Of a stretch of DNA of 35,412 nucleotides, positions 15,157 to 22,409 are shown in pieces. Below the pieces are notes generated by a model, which was given only the letters and a program-made list of their open reading frames with translations, searched no databases and was not told the DNA's origin. The DNA lies in contig CAIWAX010000302.1 in the NCBI GenBank assembly GCA_903910795.1, positions 1 through 35,412 on the forward strand, read 5' to 3'. The DNA comes from an uncultured Anaerolineae bacterium. Its GTDB lineage: Bacteria > Chloroflexota > Anaerolineae > Anaerolineales > Villigracilaceae. Both the position numbers and the translations under genes were made by a program. Numbering within the stretch: the stretch's first letter is position 1; the number at the start of each line of letters is the position of its first letter.

Positions 15157-15250
15157 AAAGGCAAAACCGCTGAAAAACGGTGACGCAAAGTCAAGGGTCT
15201 AAAATCAGTAGCGTTCCAAGTAAGCTGATGATGATCGCCCGACTGCCGAA
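15157..15250 (+). ncRNA. Cyclic-di-GMP-I (GEMM-I) aptamer, copy 3
   Basis: This is the most canonical copy: GCAAAACC at 15161, stem ACCG/CGGT, GACGCAAAG, the short stem around TCAAGGG, TCTAAA, then ATCAG pairing with CTGAT and the conserved end GATCGCCCGACTGCCG. The boundaries are approximate. A further GCAAAACT at 15255 looks like the beginning of a fourth, truncated copy. Confidence 0.8.
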
Positions 15251-15265
15251 AAGTGCAAAACTTCC

Positions 15266-15297
15266 CATCGCTGCGCACCCCCCTTTGCGCAGCGATG
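15266..15297 (+). other. 12-bp perfect hairpin after the aptamer array
   Basis: CATCGCTGCGCA (15266-15277) pairs exactly with TGCGCAGCGATG (15286-15297) around a C-rich eight-base loop. No T-run follows it. It may be part of the expression platform or a 3' stabilising structure of the RNA that carries the aptamers. Confidence 0.6.
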
Positions 15298-15306
15298 TTC
15301 ATTACA

Positions 15307-15350
15307 AAAAAAACAGCCGCAGGACGATTTTCCTGTGGCTGTTTTTTATT
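15307..15350. terminator. Bidirectional intrinsic terminator
   Basis: AAAAAACAGCCGCAGGA (15307-15323) pairs with TCCTGTGGCTGTTTTTT (15331-15347). The single non-Watson-Crick pair is G-U in the plus-strand RNA but A-C in the minus-strand RNA. It ends the aptamer-bearing transcript on the plus strand. On the minus strand it lies just past the molybdenum hydroxylase gene, where the A-run gives a U-tract. Confidence 0.85.
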
Positions 15351-15360
15351 CTTGATCTGT

Positions 15361-17571
15361 TTAGATTTTACCTAAACCGCGTAAAACGCGCTCTGCGGTC
15401 AGTGGAAATTCGTTGAACCACACGCCGGTCGCGTCATGCACAGCCGAGATGATGGCTGGCGCCAGCGGCAGGTACATAAGCTCGCCCAGGCCCTTGGCGC
15501 CCCACGGCCCGCGCTCATCCGGTACCTCTACGATCATGGATTCAACCTGTTCAGGGATATCGCGGATGGTAGGGATCAGGTAGGTGCTGAGCTGATCTGT
15601 CAGCACATATCCGCCGCGGGTAATGAAATTTTCCATCATCACATAGCCCTGGGCCTGTACCACGCCACCTTCGATTTGTCCAACCACCTGCATTGGGTTC
15701 AGCGCTTTACCAACATCGTTGGCTGAGATGATTTTCAGAATGCGGATTTGGCCGGTCTCGGTATCCACTTCCACTTCGGCGGTCTGGGCCACATACGCAT
15801 AGGCAAAGTTGGGCATACAGGCGCCAGTTTCCTTATCAAAGGGCGTGGTTTCGGGTGCCAGATAGGTATATTCAATAATGGCTGGACGATCTTCGGCATC
15901 CCAGCGGGCGCGCGCACGTTCTGCGGCACCTTTGACTGCATTGCCTGACATGAAAGTCAGCCGGGAAGCAGAGGCCGAACCGGCGTTCCCCATATTGAGC
16001 GTATCCATCGTAATCATTTCAACTTTATCAAAACTTACGCCCGCGGCTTCGGCGGCCAACTGTGCCAGGATGGTATGGTTGCCCTGCCCGACTTCTGCGG
16101 CGGCATTGTAAACCACCACACGCTCAATCTCAGTATGGCCATGCAACTCCACGCGCGCCCAACAGTTTTCCTTATACCCGAAACTGAAACCGATGTTCTT
16201 GAAGCCAGCCGCCAGGCCCACACCGTGCACTACCGGCGATTGCCCGGCGGATGTCAAACTGGCTGCAGGGCGCTGCCACTGTCCATCGGTGAAATTCCAG
16301 CCTGCCCGGCGGGCGGCTGCTTCGATGACTTCCGGCGCTGAAATAGGGCCGGGCGGAACGGACTGCACATCCAGGGTATCTCCCTGGCGGAGTACATTAC
16401 GCATTCGGAATTCCACCGGATCCAGCCCAAGTTTTTCGGCAAGTTTGTCCATTTGCATTTCAGCCATGAAGAGCGCCTGGGGGGCGCCGAAACCACGGAA
16501 GGCCGCGCCTGGAATATTGTTGGTATAAACGCCGATGACGTCGGATTTTACGTTAGGGATGGCGTATGGCCCGGTTTGAGTAATGGTGGCATTCCCCAGC
16601 ACCTTGTTGGATGTATACATGTAGGCGCCGCCATCGGCAATAAAGGTTGTTTCAGATGCCGTCAGTTTGCCAGCGCGGGTGGCGCCCCATTTGGCGCGGA
16701 TCACCATTGCATGGCGTTTACCGTGCCCGATGAGCGATTCTTTGCGCGACCAGATGATTTTGACCGGGCGGTTCAGTTTCCAGGCTGCCAGCGCCAGCAC
16801 AATTTGCACTGACATATCTTCACGGCCACCGAATGCGCCGCCTATTTCGGGATACTGAACCCGGATTTTCTCATCCGCTAAACCAAGCGCATGGGAGATT
16901 TGTTTCTGGTCGGCATGTGTCCATTGTCCCGCGGCCTTAACGGTTAGCAAGCCGTTTTCATCAATGTATGCCACGCCCGCTTCGGGCTGGAGATAGGCGT
17001 GTTCCTGGACAGGTACACGGTATTCGCCTTCCACAATCACATCCGCCTGGGCGAAACCGGTTTCCACATTGCCCTTGCGGATTTTGTCATGCACGCAAAT
17101 ATTCGAAAGTCCGATTTCAGGGTGTAGGGAAAGGGCTCCGGGCTGCAAGGCTTCTTCAGCATCTGTTAAAACCGGCAAATCCTGATACTCTACTTTAATA
17201 AGTTTCCTGGCTCTCGCAGCCAACTCTTCTGTTTCAGCGATAATGACAGCCACCTGGTCGCCCACAAACCGGACGACATCCGCGCCAGGTTTGCTCGAAC
17301 CTGGCCCGCACAATACCGGCTGATCGCTTATTTGCAAACCGTATTCATTGACTGGCACGTCTTTGGCAGTATAAACGGCCACCACACCTGGGGCCGCTTC
17401 GGCGGCGGCGGTATCAACACTTATGACGCGGGCGTGCGGCCGCCCGGCAAATAAAACCTTCATGTGCAGCATGCCGTCCATATTAATATCGCCAGAATAT
17501 TTGGCATTTCCGGTAACTTTGTCTTTCGCGTCTACTCTGGCAATAGATTGGCCTACGATTTTTGTAGTCAT
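15361..17571 (-). CDS. Molybdenum hydroxylase large subunit (xanthine dehydrogenase family, Mo-cofactor binding)
   Basis: A 736-residue protein with both molybdopterin-binding domains of the xanthine dehydrogenase/aldehyde oxidase family. Visible motifs include GGAFGGRED near residue 240, GAAFRGFGAPQALF near 350, an EVGQGNHT segment, and the catalytic glutamate in GAKGLGE near the C-terminus. The CoxL form-I signature (AYxCSFR) is absent, so it is not a true aerobic CO dehydrogenase. The substrate (purine, aldehyde, nicotinate-like or other) is not determined. It is cytoplasmic, with no twin-arginine signal. The start at 17571 is chosen for its AGAGGAAA ribosome site; a start 15 bases upstream would place that site inside the gene. 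It is the last gene of an operon with the fused FAD/2Fe-2S subunit. Confidence 0.92.
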   Translation of the reverse strand: MTTKIVGQSIARVDAKDKVTGNAKYSGDINMDGMLHMKVLFAGRPHARVISVDTAAAEAAPGVVAVYTAKDVPVNEYGLQISDQPVLCGPGSSKPGADVVRFVGDQVAVIIAETEELAARARKLIKVEYQDLPVLTDAEEALQPGALSLHPEIGLSNICVHDKIRKGNVETGFAQADVIVEGEYRVPVQEHAYLQPEAGVAYIDENGLLTVKAAGQWTHADQKQISHALGLADEKIRVQYPEIGGAFGGREDMSVQIVLALAAWKLNRPVKIIWSRKESLIGHGKRHAMVIRAKWGATRAGKLTASETTFIADGGAYMYTSNKVLGNATITQTGPYAIPNVKSDVIGVYTNNIPGAAFRGFGAPQALFMAEMQMDKLAEKLGLDPVEFRMRNVLRQGDTLDVQSVPPGPISAPEVIEAAARRAGWNFTDGQWQRPAASLTSAGQSPVVHGVGLAAGFKNIGFSFGYKENCWARVELHGHTEIERVVVYNAAAEVGQGNHTILAQLAAEAAGVSFDKVEMITMDTLNMGNAGSASASRLTFMSGNAVKGAAERARARWDAEDRPAIIEYTYLAPETTPFDKETGACMPNFAYAYVAQTAEVEVDTETGQIRILKIISANDVGKALNPMQVVGQIEGGVVQAQGYVMMENFITRGGYVLTDQLSTYLIPTIRDIPEQVESMIVEVPDERGPWGAKGLGELMYLPLAPAIISAVHDATGVWFNEFPLTAERVLRGLGKI

Positions 17572-17658
17572 TTTTTCCTCTTTCAAAATCCTGCTGAATG
17601 TTGGTTATCAGCCTCTGCAGGTTTTCTGGGATGCTGAAGTGGCTGCTGGCAGCCCTGT

Positions 17659-18081
17659 TTAGCGAGATTTTTTCTTGGCATTGCCCTTCAGCGGGGGTGA
17701 ATCAATATCCGAATATTTGGGCGGGCCAAACATTCGATATAGAATGGCATTCAGAATGGCGAAAATACCCGAGAACAGAAGCAGAAATAGCACAAAGAAG
17801 ACAATTAGAGCTTCTAGTAAGGGTACACTCGAAAGATAGTAAGCTGCCGAATTTATGACCGGTATCTGGTAAAAAATATTCGGGAATTGAATCGGTCCGG
17901 CCAATGCCAAAACATAAGGTAATTTTTTGCTGATACCATAATCAACCAGAACCTTTGCGGCCGCCCCAGAAATGATGGGCGTGATAATCGACATGATGCA
18001 CCCGATTCCATACCAGACAGGGTGCAGGGTTTCTCTTTTAATCCTTTCTCTTTTCTGCATTTCGCCCTGGTATTTGGCCAC
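17659..18081 (-). CDS. Small membrane protein inside the molybdenum hydroxylase operon
   Basis: A 140-residue protein with a basic N-terminus, a hydrophobic helix near residues 23-45, a short hydrophobic stretch near 52-63 and a strong helix at about 88-114. Its tail is charged (KGNAKKKSR). A GTG start at 18081 is chosen because CAGGAG lies eight bases upstream, and it falls one base after the stop of the FAD/2Fe-2S gene, indicating translational coupling. No family is recognised. Its place between the two enzyme subunits suggests a transport or membrane-association role, but this is inference. Confidence 0.7.
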   Translation of the reverse strand: MAKYQGEMQKRERIKRETLHPVWYGIGCIMSIITPIISGAAAKVLVDYGISKKLPYVLALAGPIQFPNIFYQIPVINSAAYYLSSVPLLEALIVFFVLFLLLFSGIFAILNAILYRMFGPPKYSDIDSPPLKGNAKKKSR

Positions 18082-18082
18082 T

Positions 18083-19504
18083 TTAAGACTCCTGTAATTG
18101 ACTGGCAGTTTCGATCGCCTGCACAATTTTATAATAGCCGGTGCAACGGCAAAGGTTACCGGTTATGGCTTCTTCAATTTGGTTTTTGGTGGGTTGAGGT
18201 TTTTCTTCCAATAATTTTGCCGCTGACATGAGGAAACCCGGAGAGCAATAACCGCATTGAACCGCTCCATCCTGAATAAATGCTTCTTGCACCGGGTGCA
18301 AATGTTCACTGCCGGATGGAGCGAGTCCTTCCACGGTGACAATTTCGGCGTTATGGGCGCGAGGGGCGGGTACCATGCAAGCCATCACGGCTGTGCCATC
18401 CAGGAATACAGTGCAGGCGCCGCATTCTCCTTCAGCACAGCCTTCTTTTGTACCAATCAACCCGGCTTCTTCGCGCAGCAGCCGCAGCAGCGTCTTCTCT
18501 GAACCACTGTTGAAGGTGTAATCTTTGCCGTTAATGCGGGTCTGGATGAGTGAGCCGTCAACGTGCCGGGTACCTGGCTGGATGTTTTTTATGGTTTGGG
18601 GCTTGCCCATCAGTGTAACGGGTTCCGCAGGCATGCCAGCCAGTTCATCCCCGGTGAGCAAGGATTTAAGAGCGCGCACTGTGAAAACTCTCACCATTTC
18701 ACGCCGGTAATCGGCTGATCCGCGAATATCATCGATGGGTGTCGCGGCTTCACGGGTCAATTCAGCCGTCCGGGTGATCACCTCATCGGTCAGGTTTTTC
18801 CCCGCCAGATAGGCTTCGGCGGCATGGGCGTGGATGATGGTTGGCGCAACTGCGCCGAGGGTAATGGATGCCTGTGCTACTGAGGTTCCATCCATCGTCA
18901 GGATAACGCTCAAATTGACAATTGAAATGGCCTGGGCCCGGCGCAAGGCTATCTTGACAAAGGTGCCGCGCTGGTTGGAGGACAAGCCCTGAAAGGCAAT
19001 ATCGACCAGCATTTCATCGGGTTGTAAAACTGTTTTACGAACTCCAATGTAAAAATCCTGTAGTTTCACCTTGCGTTCGCCACTCGCAGATTTGAGCATA
19101 ACCCAGGCATCCAACGCCATAAGCGGTGTGATCGTGTCGTTGGCTGGCGAAGCGGTGATCAAGTTGCCTGCCACCGTGGCACGGTTGCGGATTTGCGGCG
19201 CACCGACTTCCCAACTGGCGCGAGCCAGGGGATATGCCTGTTCGCGAAGTAATTTGGATGTGGCAACCTGGTTATGTGTGACAAGCGGGCCAAGATGGAT
19301 GATGCCATCCTCGTCCCGGCTGATTCGATCCAATCCTGGGATACGGGTGATGTCTATCATTGTTTCGATGCCGGAGCGAGCGCCGCGTTCCAGTTCGAGA
19401 ATTAAATCTGTAGCCCCAGCTACTATACGTGCCTGAGAACCCTTTTTTGTCAAAATTTGCAAAACTTCGTTAATTGAAACTGCGCTGATGTATTCATTCC
19501 ACAT
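18083..19504 (-). CDS. Fused FAD-binding and 2Fe-2S subunit of a molybdenum hydroxylase
   Basis: A 473-residue fusion. Residues 1-170 are the FAD-binding domain (IVAGATDL at 27-34, GNLITASPAND at 113-123), and 175-285 the CO-dehydrogenase flavoprotein C-terminal domain. Residues 320-473 form the iron-sulfur subunit, with eight cluster cysteines: C356, C361, C364 and C376 for the ferredoxin-type cluster, and C417, C420, C452 and C454 for the second. The domain order is FAD then Fe-S, the reverse of eukaryotic xanthine dehydrogenase, and in many bacteria these are separate genes. It passes electrons from the Mo site to FAD and an external acceptor. The start at 19504 follows an AGGAGG site seven bases upstream. 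It is the first gene of the operon. Confidence 0.92.
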   Translation of the reverse strand: MWNEYISAVSINEVLQILTKKGSQARIVAGATDLILELERGARSGIETMIDITRIPGLDRISRDEDGIIHLGPLVTHNQVATSKLLREQAYPLARASWEVGAPQIRNRATVAGNLITASPANDTITPLMALDAWVMLKSASGERKVKLQDFYIGVRKTVLQPDEMLVDIAFQGLSSNQRGTFVKIALRRAQAISIVNLSVILTMDGTSVAQASITLGAVAPTIIHAHAAEAYLAGKNLTDEVITRTAELTREAATPIDDIRGSADYRREMVRVFTVRALKSLLTGDELAGMPAEPVTLMGKPQTIKNIQPGTRHVDGSLIQTRINGKDYTFNSGSEKTLLRLLREEAGLIGTKEGCAEGECGACTVFLDGTAVMACMVPAPRAHNAEIVTVEGLAPSGSEHLHPVQEAFIQDGAVQCGYCSPGFLMSAAKLLEEKPQPTKNQIEEAITGNLCRCTGYYKIVQAIETASQLQES

Positions 19505-19601
19505 GGATGAGCCTCCTGGTATTGTGCTTTCTACCACTACTTATATTAAAACACAAAAGCGATTTATTTGTCATACAATTCCCCTGCAATTCTAAAGATG
19601 C

Positions 19602-19638
19602 AAAACATCCCGGAGGTTTCCAAACCTCCGGGATGTTT
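19602..19638 (-). terminator. Intrinsic terminator
   Basis: AAAACATCCCGGAGGTTT pairs perfectly with AAACCTCCGGGATGTTTT around a two-base CC gap, so a few inner pairs probably open. T-runs lie at both ends. It sits 23 bases past the 173-residue gene on the minus strand and isolates the molybdenum hydroxylase promoter. Confidence 0.8.
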
Positions 19639-19660
19639 TATTTTTTGTGGAACCTGTGAG

Positions 19661-20182
19661 CTATTTGCTGCCAGTAAATATTTCGTAGCGTTGGTCGTAT
19701 GTTGTGACAGCCTGGCGCGCCAGGGTCGTCAGATTGCGGATGGTCGCGGGCATGCCTTCCGGGGTACCAAGGGAGGCTTCCAGCGTATCCATCGCGTTCT
19801 TGGTTTGTTCGGCCAGGTCAAAGAAAGCTGCATCATAGGTATAAATCTTTGCCAGTTCATCCTGGTTGATTTTCACAGCATCAAACAGGCCGGAATAGCC
19901 ATAGCTGGCGTTGCGGATCTTATCGGTAAAGGTGCGAATCAGCAGAGCCGCTTTTTCCATATCATCCACATATTCGATGTTCCCCTGTGAGATGACATCG
20001 GTTTGCAAGGCAGAGAGTCGTTTGTATAACTCTTCAAAGCGCCGGGCTACGGTGTCGCGCAAGAGTTTGTCTGCCGCACGCCGGTTATCGCGCTCGATAT
20101 ATCCGCCGAAACCGGGTATGAATGAAACCAGTTTTTTGAAAGGATCCTGATCGCTGGTAACACGTCCAAAAAAGTCGCTCAT
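19661..20182 (-). CDS. Conserved hypothetical helical protein
   Basis: A 173-residue, soluble, strongly helical protein with no cysteine. It opens with MSDFFGRVTSDQDPFKKLVSFIPGFGGYIERDNRR, given here in two parts: a short loop-rich head (about 1-30) and then long amphipathic helices. The segments FEELYKRLSAL, YDAAFFDLAEQTKNAMDTLE and the Asp/Glu-rich faces could form a coiled-coil bundle. An AGGAGG ribosome site precedes the start. I do not recognise a characterised family. It is transcribed alone, with its own terminator, and divergent from the aldolase gene. Confidence 0.75.
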   Translation of the reverse strand: MSDFFGRVTSDQDPFKKLVSFIPGFGGYIERDNRRAADKLLRDTVARRFEELYKRLSALQTDVISQGNIEYVDDMEKAALLIRTFTDKIRNASYGYSGLFDAVKINQDELAKIYTYDAAFFDLAEQTKNAMDTLEASLGTPEGMPATIRNLTTLARQAVTTYDQRYEIFTGSK

Positions 20183-20266
20183 CGTTTCCTCCTGGGAAAA
20201 CTACGATTGGAAAGGATTTTATTTATTATAGCTTGAGTTTATAGGTACTGCGTGCCCGATTCTGGG

Positions 20267-20272
20267 TATAAT
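20267..20272 (+). promoter_or_regulatory. Possible -10 box of the aldolase promoter
   Basis: A perfect TATAAT lies about 107 bases upstream of the aldolase start. No good -35 is seen at the right distance. The leader that would result contains no structure I recognise. Confidence 0.3.
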
Positions 20273-20378
20273 CAAGTTTGTATCAAGCTACATACCTATT
20301 TACGATGGGTGCGGCAAAAAAGTTGCAAGTTACCTTGTCGATACCTATCGAATTTCATTCTCCAGAAAGGGAGTTACC

Positions 20379-21326
20379 ATGATCGTCACTACCAAGAAAT
20401 TGTTTGAAGCAGCCTATGGCAAATATGCGATTGGCGCGTATAACATTAACAATCTGGAACAGGCTATGGGTTTATTCCGTGGCAACGTTGAGAGCAAAGC
20501 CCCATTCATCATTCAGATCAGTAAGGGTGCCCGCTCGTATACCCACAAGAAAATGCTGGAAGGGCTGATCACTTCTGCCGATAAGGTATTCCCGGAGGCC
20601 GTTTTTGCCGTCCACCTGGATCACGGCGATGAAGAATCCTGCTACGACTGCATCAACAGCGGGTTTTACAGCTCGGTGATGATCGATGCCAGTCACGAGT
20701 CTTTTGAAAAAAATATTGAGGTAACCCGACGTGTCGTGGATGCCGCCCATGCCAAAGGCCTGGTGGTTGAATCCGAACTCGGCCAGTTGGGTGGTGTTGA
20801 AGAGCATGTGGCTGTGGATGAAGCCAACGCCAAGCTGACTGATCCGCGCCAGGCGCGAGAATTTGTTGAAAAGAGCGGCTGCGATTCGTTGGCGGTCGCC
20901 ATCGGTACCAGTCATGGTGCTTTCAAATTTTCTGGCACCCAGGGCCTGCATTTTGAAGTTCTGACCGAGATACAGAAGATCCTGCCTGGTTTCCCGCTCG
21001 TCATGCATGGCTCCAGCTCTGTTCCGCAGGAAGAAGTTGCGCGCATCAACGCCGCAGGTGGGTCACTGAAGGGTGCCAAGGGTGTCGATGACAACCAGTT
21101 CAAGCAGGCTGCCATCCTGGGTGTGACCAAGATCAACATCGATACTGATGGCCGGCTGGTCTGGACCCGCGTTCACCGCGAATACTTCCGTGACAACCCG
21201 TCCGATTTTGATTTGCGGCCAGTCGGCAAGATCTTCATGGCCGAATATGCCAAGTTCATCGCTGCCAAGAACGTTAAACTCGGTTCCGCTGGACAGCTTG
21301 ACGAAGTTCGCAAGCTGGTAGGCTAG
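20379..21326 (+). CDS. Class II fructose-bisphosphate aldolase
   Basis: A 315-residue zinc aldolase that interconverts fructose 1,6-bisphosphate with dihydroxyacetone phosphate and glyceraldehyde 3-phosphate in glycolysis and gluconeogenesis. Conserved residues are visible: GAYNINNLEQ at 19-28, catalytic Asp81 and zinc ligand His82 in HLDHG, Glu134 in ESELGQLGG, His179 in GTSHGAFK, and His210 in MHGSSSVP. The NIDTDGRL segment binds substrate phosphate. The length fits the family. The GGGAG ribosome site is good. Tagatose-bisphosphate specificity is possible but less likely for a single-copy housekeeping gene. A strong terminator follows directly. Confidence 0.93.
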   Translation: MIVTTKKLFEAAYGKYAIGAYNINNLEQAMGLFRGNVESKAPFIIQISKGARSYTHKKMLEGLITSADKVFPEAVFAVHLDHGDEESCYDCINSGFYSSVMIDASHESFEKNIEVTRRVVDAAHAKGLVVESELGQLGGVEEHVAVDEANAKLTDPRQAREFVEKSGCDSLAVAIGTSHGAFKFSGTQGLHFEVLTEIQKILPGFPLVMHGSSSVPQEEVARINAAGGSLKGAKGVDDNQFKQAAILGVTKINIDTDGRLVWTRVHREYFRDNPSDFDLRPVGKIFMAEYAKFIAAKNVKLGSAGQLDEVRKLVG

Positions 21327-21335
21327 AAAATAATC

Positions 21336-21372
21336 AGAGCCGGAAGGGTTTGAACCCCTCCGGCTCTTTTTT
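21336..21372 (+). terminator. Intrinsic terminator after the aldolase gene
   Basis: AGAGCCGGAAGGGTT (21336-21350) pairs with AACCCCTCCGGCTCT (21353-21367), with one mismatch, and is followed by a run of seven T. It lies nine bases after the aldolase stop and ends only about 12 bases before the Nudix start codon. Confidence 0.88.
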
Positions 21373-21383
21373 TGAGAGAAAAT

Positions 21384-21890
21384 ATGCCAGCCTCAGATCA
21401 GAACATCAATCCGGCTCGCTACCAACTTATTCCCAGGGTATTGATTTTCCCGATGCGCGATGAGGCGGTGTGCTTGATCAAACTGCTGCCCAAAAACGGG
21501 AAAGTCACGAACTGGACGGGCAAATATAACGGCCCTGGCGGGCATGTGGAGCGCAGGGAGGATCTCTCTTCTGCTGCTCAGCGCGAATTGCTGGAAGAAA
21601 CAGGGCTGCACGGGCAGGTTTCCCTGGTGGGTACACTGATGGTGGATGCTCCCGGGCCAGCCGGAATCGGTCTATTTATCTTCCGCGCTGATCACCTTTT
21701 TGGCGAACTGCTATCCTCGCCGGAAGGTATCCCGGAATGGCTGCCGTTTGACAGGCTGGATGAATACCCGCTGGTGGAGGATGTTGCTTTAATTCTGGCG
21801 CGCATCCGCCAGATGCAGCCTGGTGAGCCGCCCTTTGCCGGGCGTTCGTATTATGATGACAAGGAAAAACTGCAGGTTGTATTTTGCTGA
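21384..21890 (+). CDS. Nudix hydrolase
   Basis: A 168-residue Nudix protein. The box spans about 52-74 (GGHVERRED then RELLEETGL), matching Gx5Ex7REUxEExGU. It has the strand pattern of 8-oxo-dGTP or nucleotide-sugar hydrolases, but the substrate cannot be told from sequence. The start at 21384 is chosen over a TTG 12 bases earlier; GAGAGA gives a weak ribosome site. The aldolase terminator ends immediately upstream, so the gene depends on read-through or on a promoter inside the aldolase gene. The stop is followed by a short hairpin (GACCT-GGC-AGGTC). Confidence 0.9.
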   Translation: MPASDQNINPARYQLIPRVLIFPMRDEAVCLIKLLPKNGKVTNWTGKYNGPGGHVERREDLSSAAQRELLEETGLHGQVSLVGTLMVDAPGPAGIGLFIFRADHLFGELLSSPEGIPEWLPFDRLDEYPLVEDVALILARIRQMQPGEPPFAGRSYYDDKEKLQVVFC

Positions 21891-21909
21891 CCTGGCAGGT
21901 CGGCAGGAT

Positions 21910-22395
21910 TTAGAACTTATATCCAATCATCCTCAGGAAGTTTTTGCGCCAATCTTTTTCGGCGGCGTCTTCCACGCCTAGCGGTGATGAACCATCGATG
22001 ACGCCCAGGATGCCGCGCCCCTGCTTCGTCTCGGCGACGAGCACCTGGGTGGGATTGGCGGTGGCGCAGAAGATATGGGCCACTTCGGGGACATTTTTGA
22101 CCGCGCTTAGTATATTGATCGGGTAAAAGCCTTCTCCCAGGAACAAGATGAAGGAATGTCCCGCGCCAATCGCCAGGGCGTTTTTAGTTGCCAACGCCAG
22201 CATGACATCATCATTTCCACTGGTGCGTACCAGGCACTTGCCAGAGGCTTCACAAAAGGCCAGCCCAAATTTGATACCTGGCACGCTGCTTACCAGAATT
22301 TCGTGAATATCCTCAACGGTCTTGATGAAGTGGGATTGCCCCAAAATAAAATTAATCAGTTCGGGTTTTTCAATTTCAACAACTTTGATTTCCAT
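21910..22395 (-). CDS. Adenosine-specific kinase family protein (DUF355)
   Basis: A 161-residue protein matching the DUF355 'adenosine specific kinase' family by length and by conserved segments. These are GIKFGLAFCEASG near residues 40-52, TSGND near 58-62, GHSFILFLG near 79-87, NPTQVLVAET and GRGILGVIDG. The annotation of the family as a kinase rests on a structure and limited assays, so the function is uncertain. It is the last gene of the long minus-strand run and follows rsmD by 14 bases with a GGAG site. Confidence 0.88.
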   Translation of the reverse strand: MEIKVVEIEKPELINFILGQSHFIKTVEDIHEILVSSVPGIKFGLAFCEASGKCLVRTSGNDDVMLALATKNALAIGAGHSFILFLGEGFYPINILSAVKNVPEVAHIFCATANPTQVLVAETKQGRGILGVIDGSSPLGVEDAAEKDWRKNFLRMIGYKF

Positions 22396-22409
22396 ATCAG
22401 GCTCCGTGA

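Noticed and set aside
15180-15416. A 78-residue open frame that could be the gene behind the aptamers
   Set aside because: It begins inside aptamer copy 3, runs through two hairpins including the terminator, and into the opposite gene. Its composition is not protein-like.
15361-17571. Aerobic CO dehydrogenase CoxL
   Set aside because: The form-I active-site motif AYxCSFR is not present; the segment reads AAFRGFGAPQ as in the wider xanthine dehydrogenase family.
21888-21915. Nudix UGA stop followed by a hairpin, considered as a selenocysteine codon with SECIS, given selA in the window
   Set aside because: The Nudix domain is already complete at the UGA, the hairpin has only five pairs and a three-base loop, and the read-through frame has no conserved sequence.
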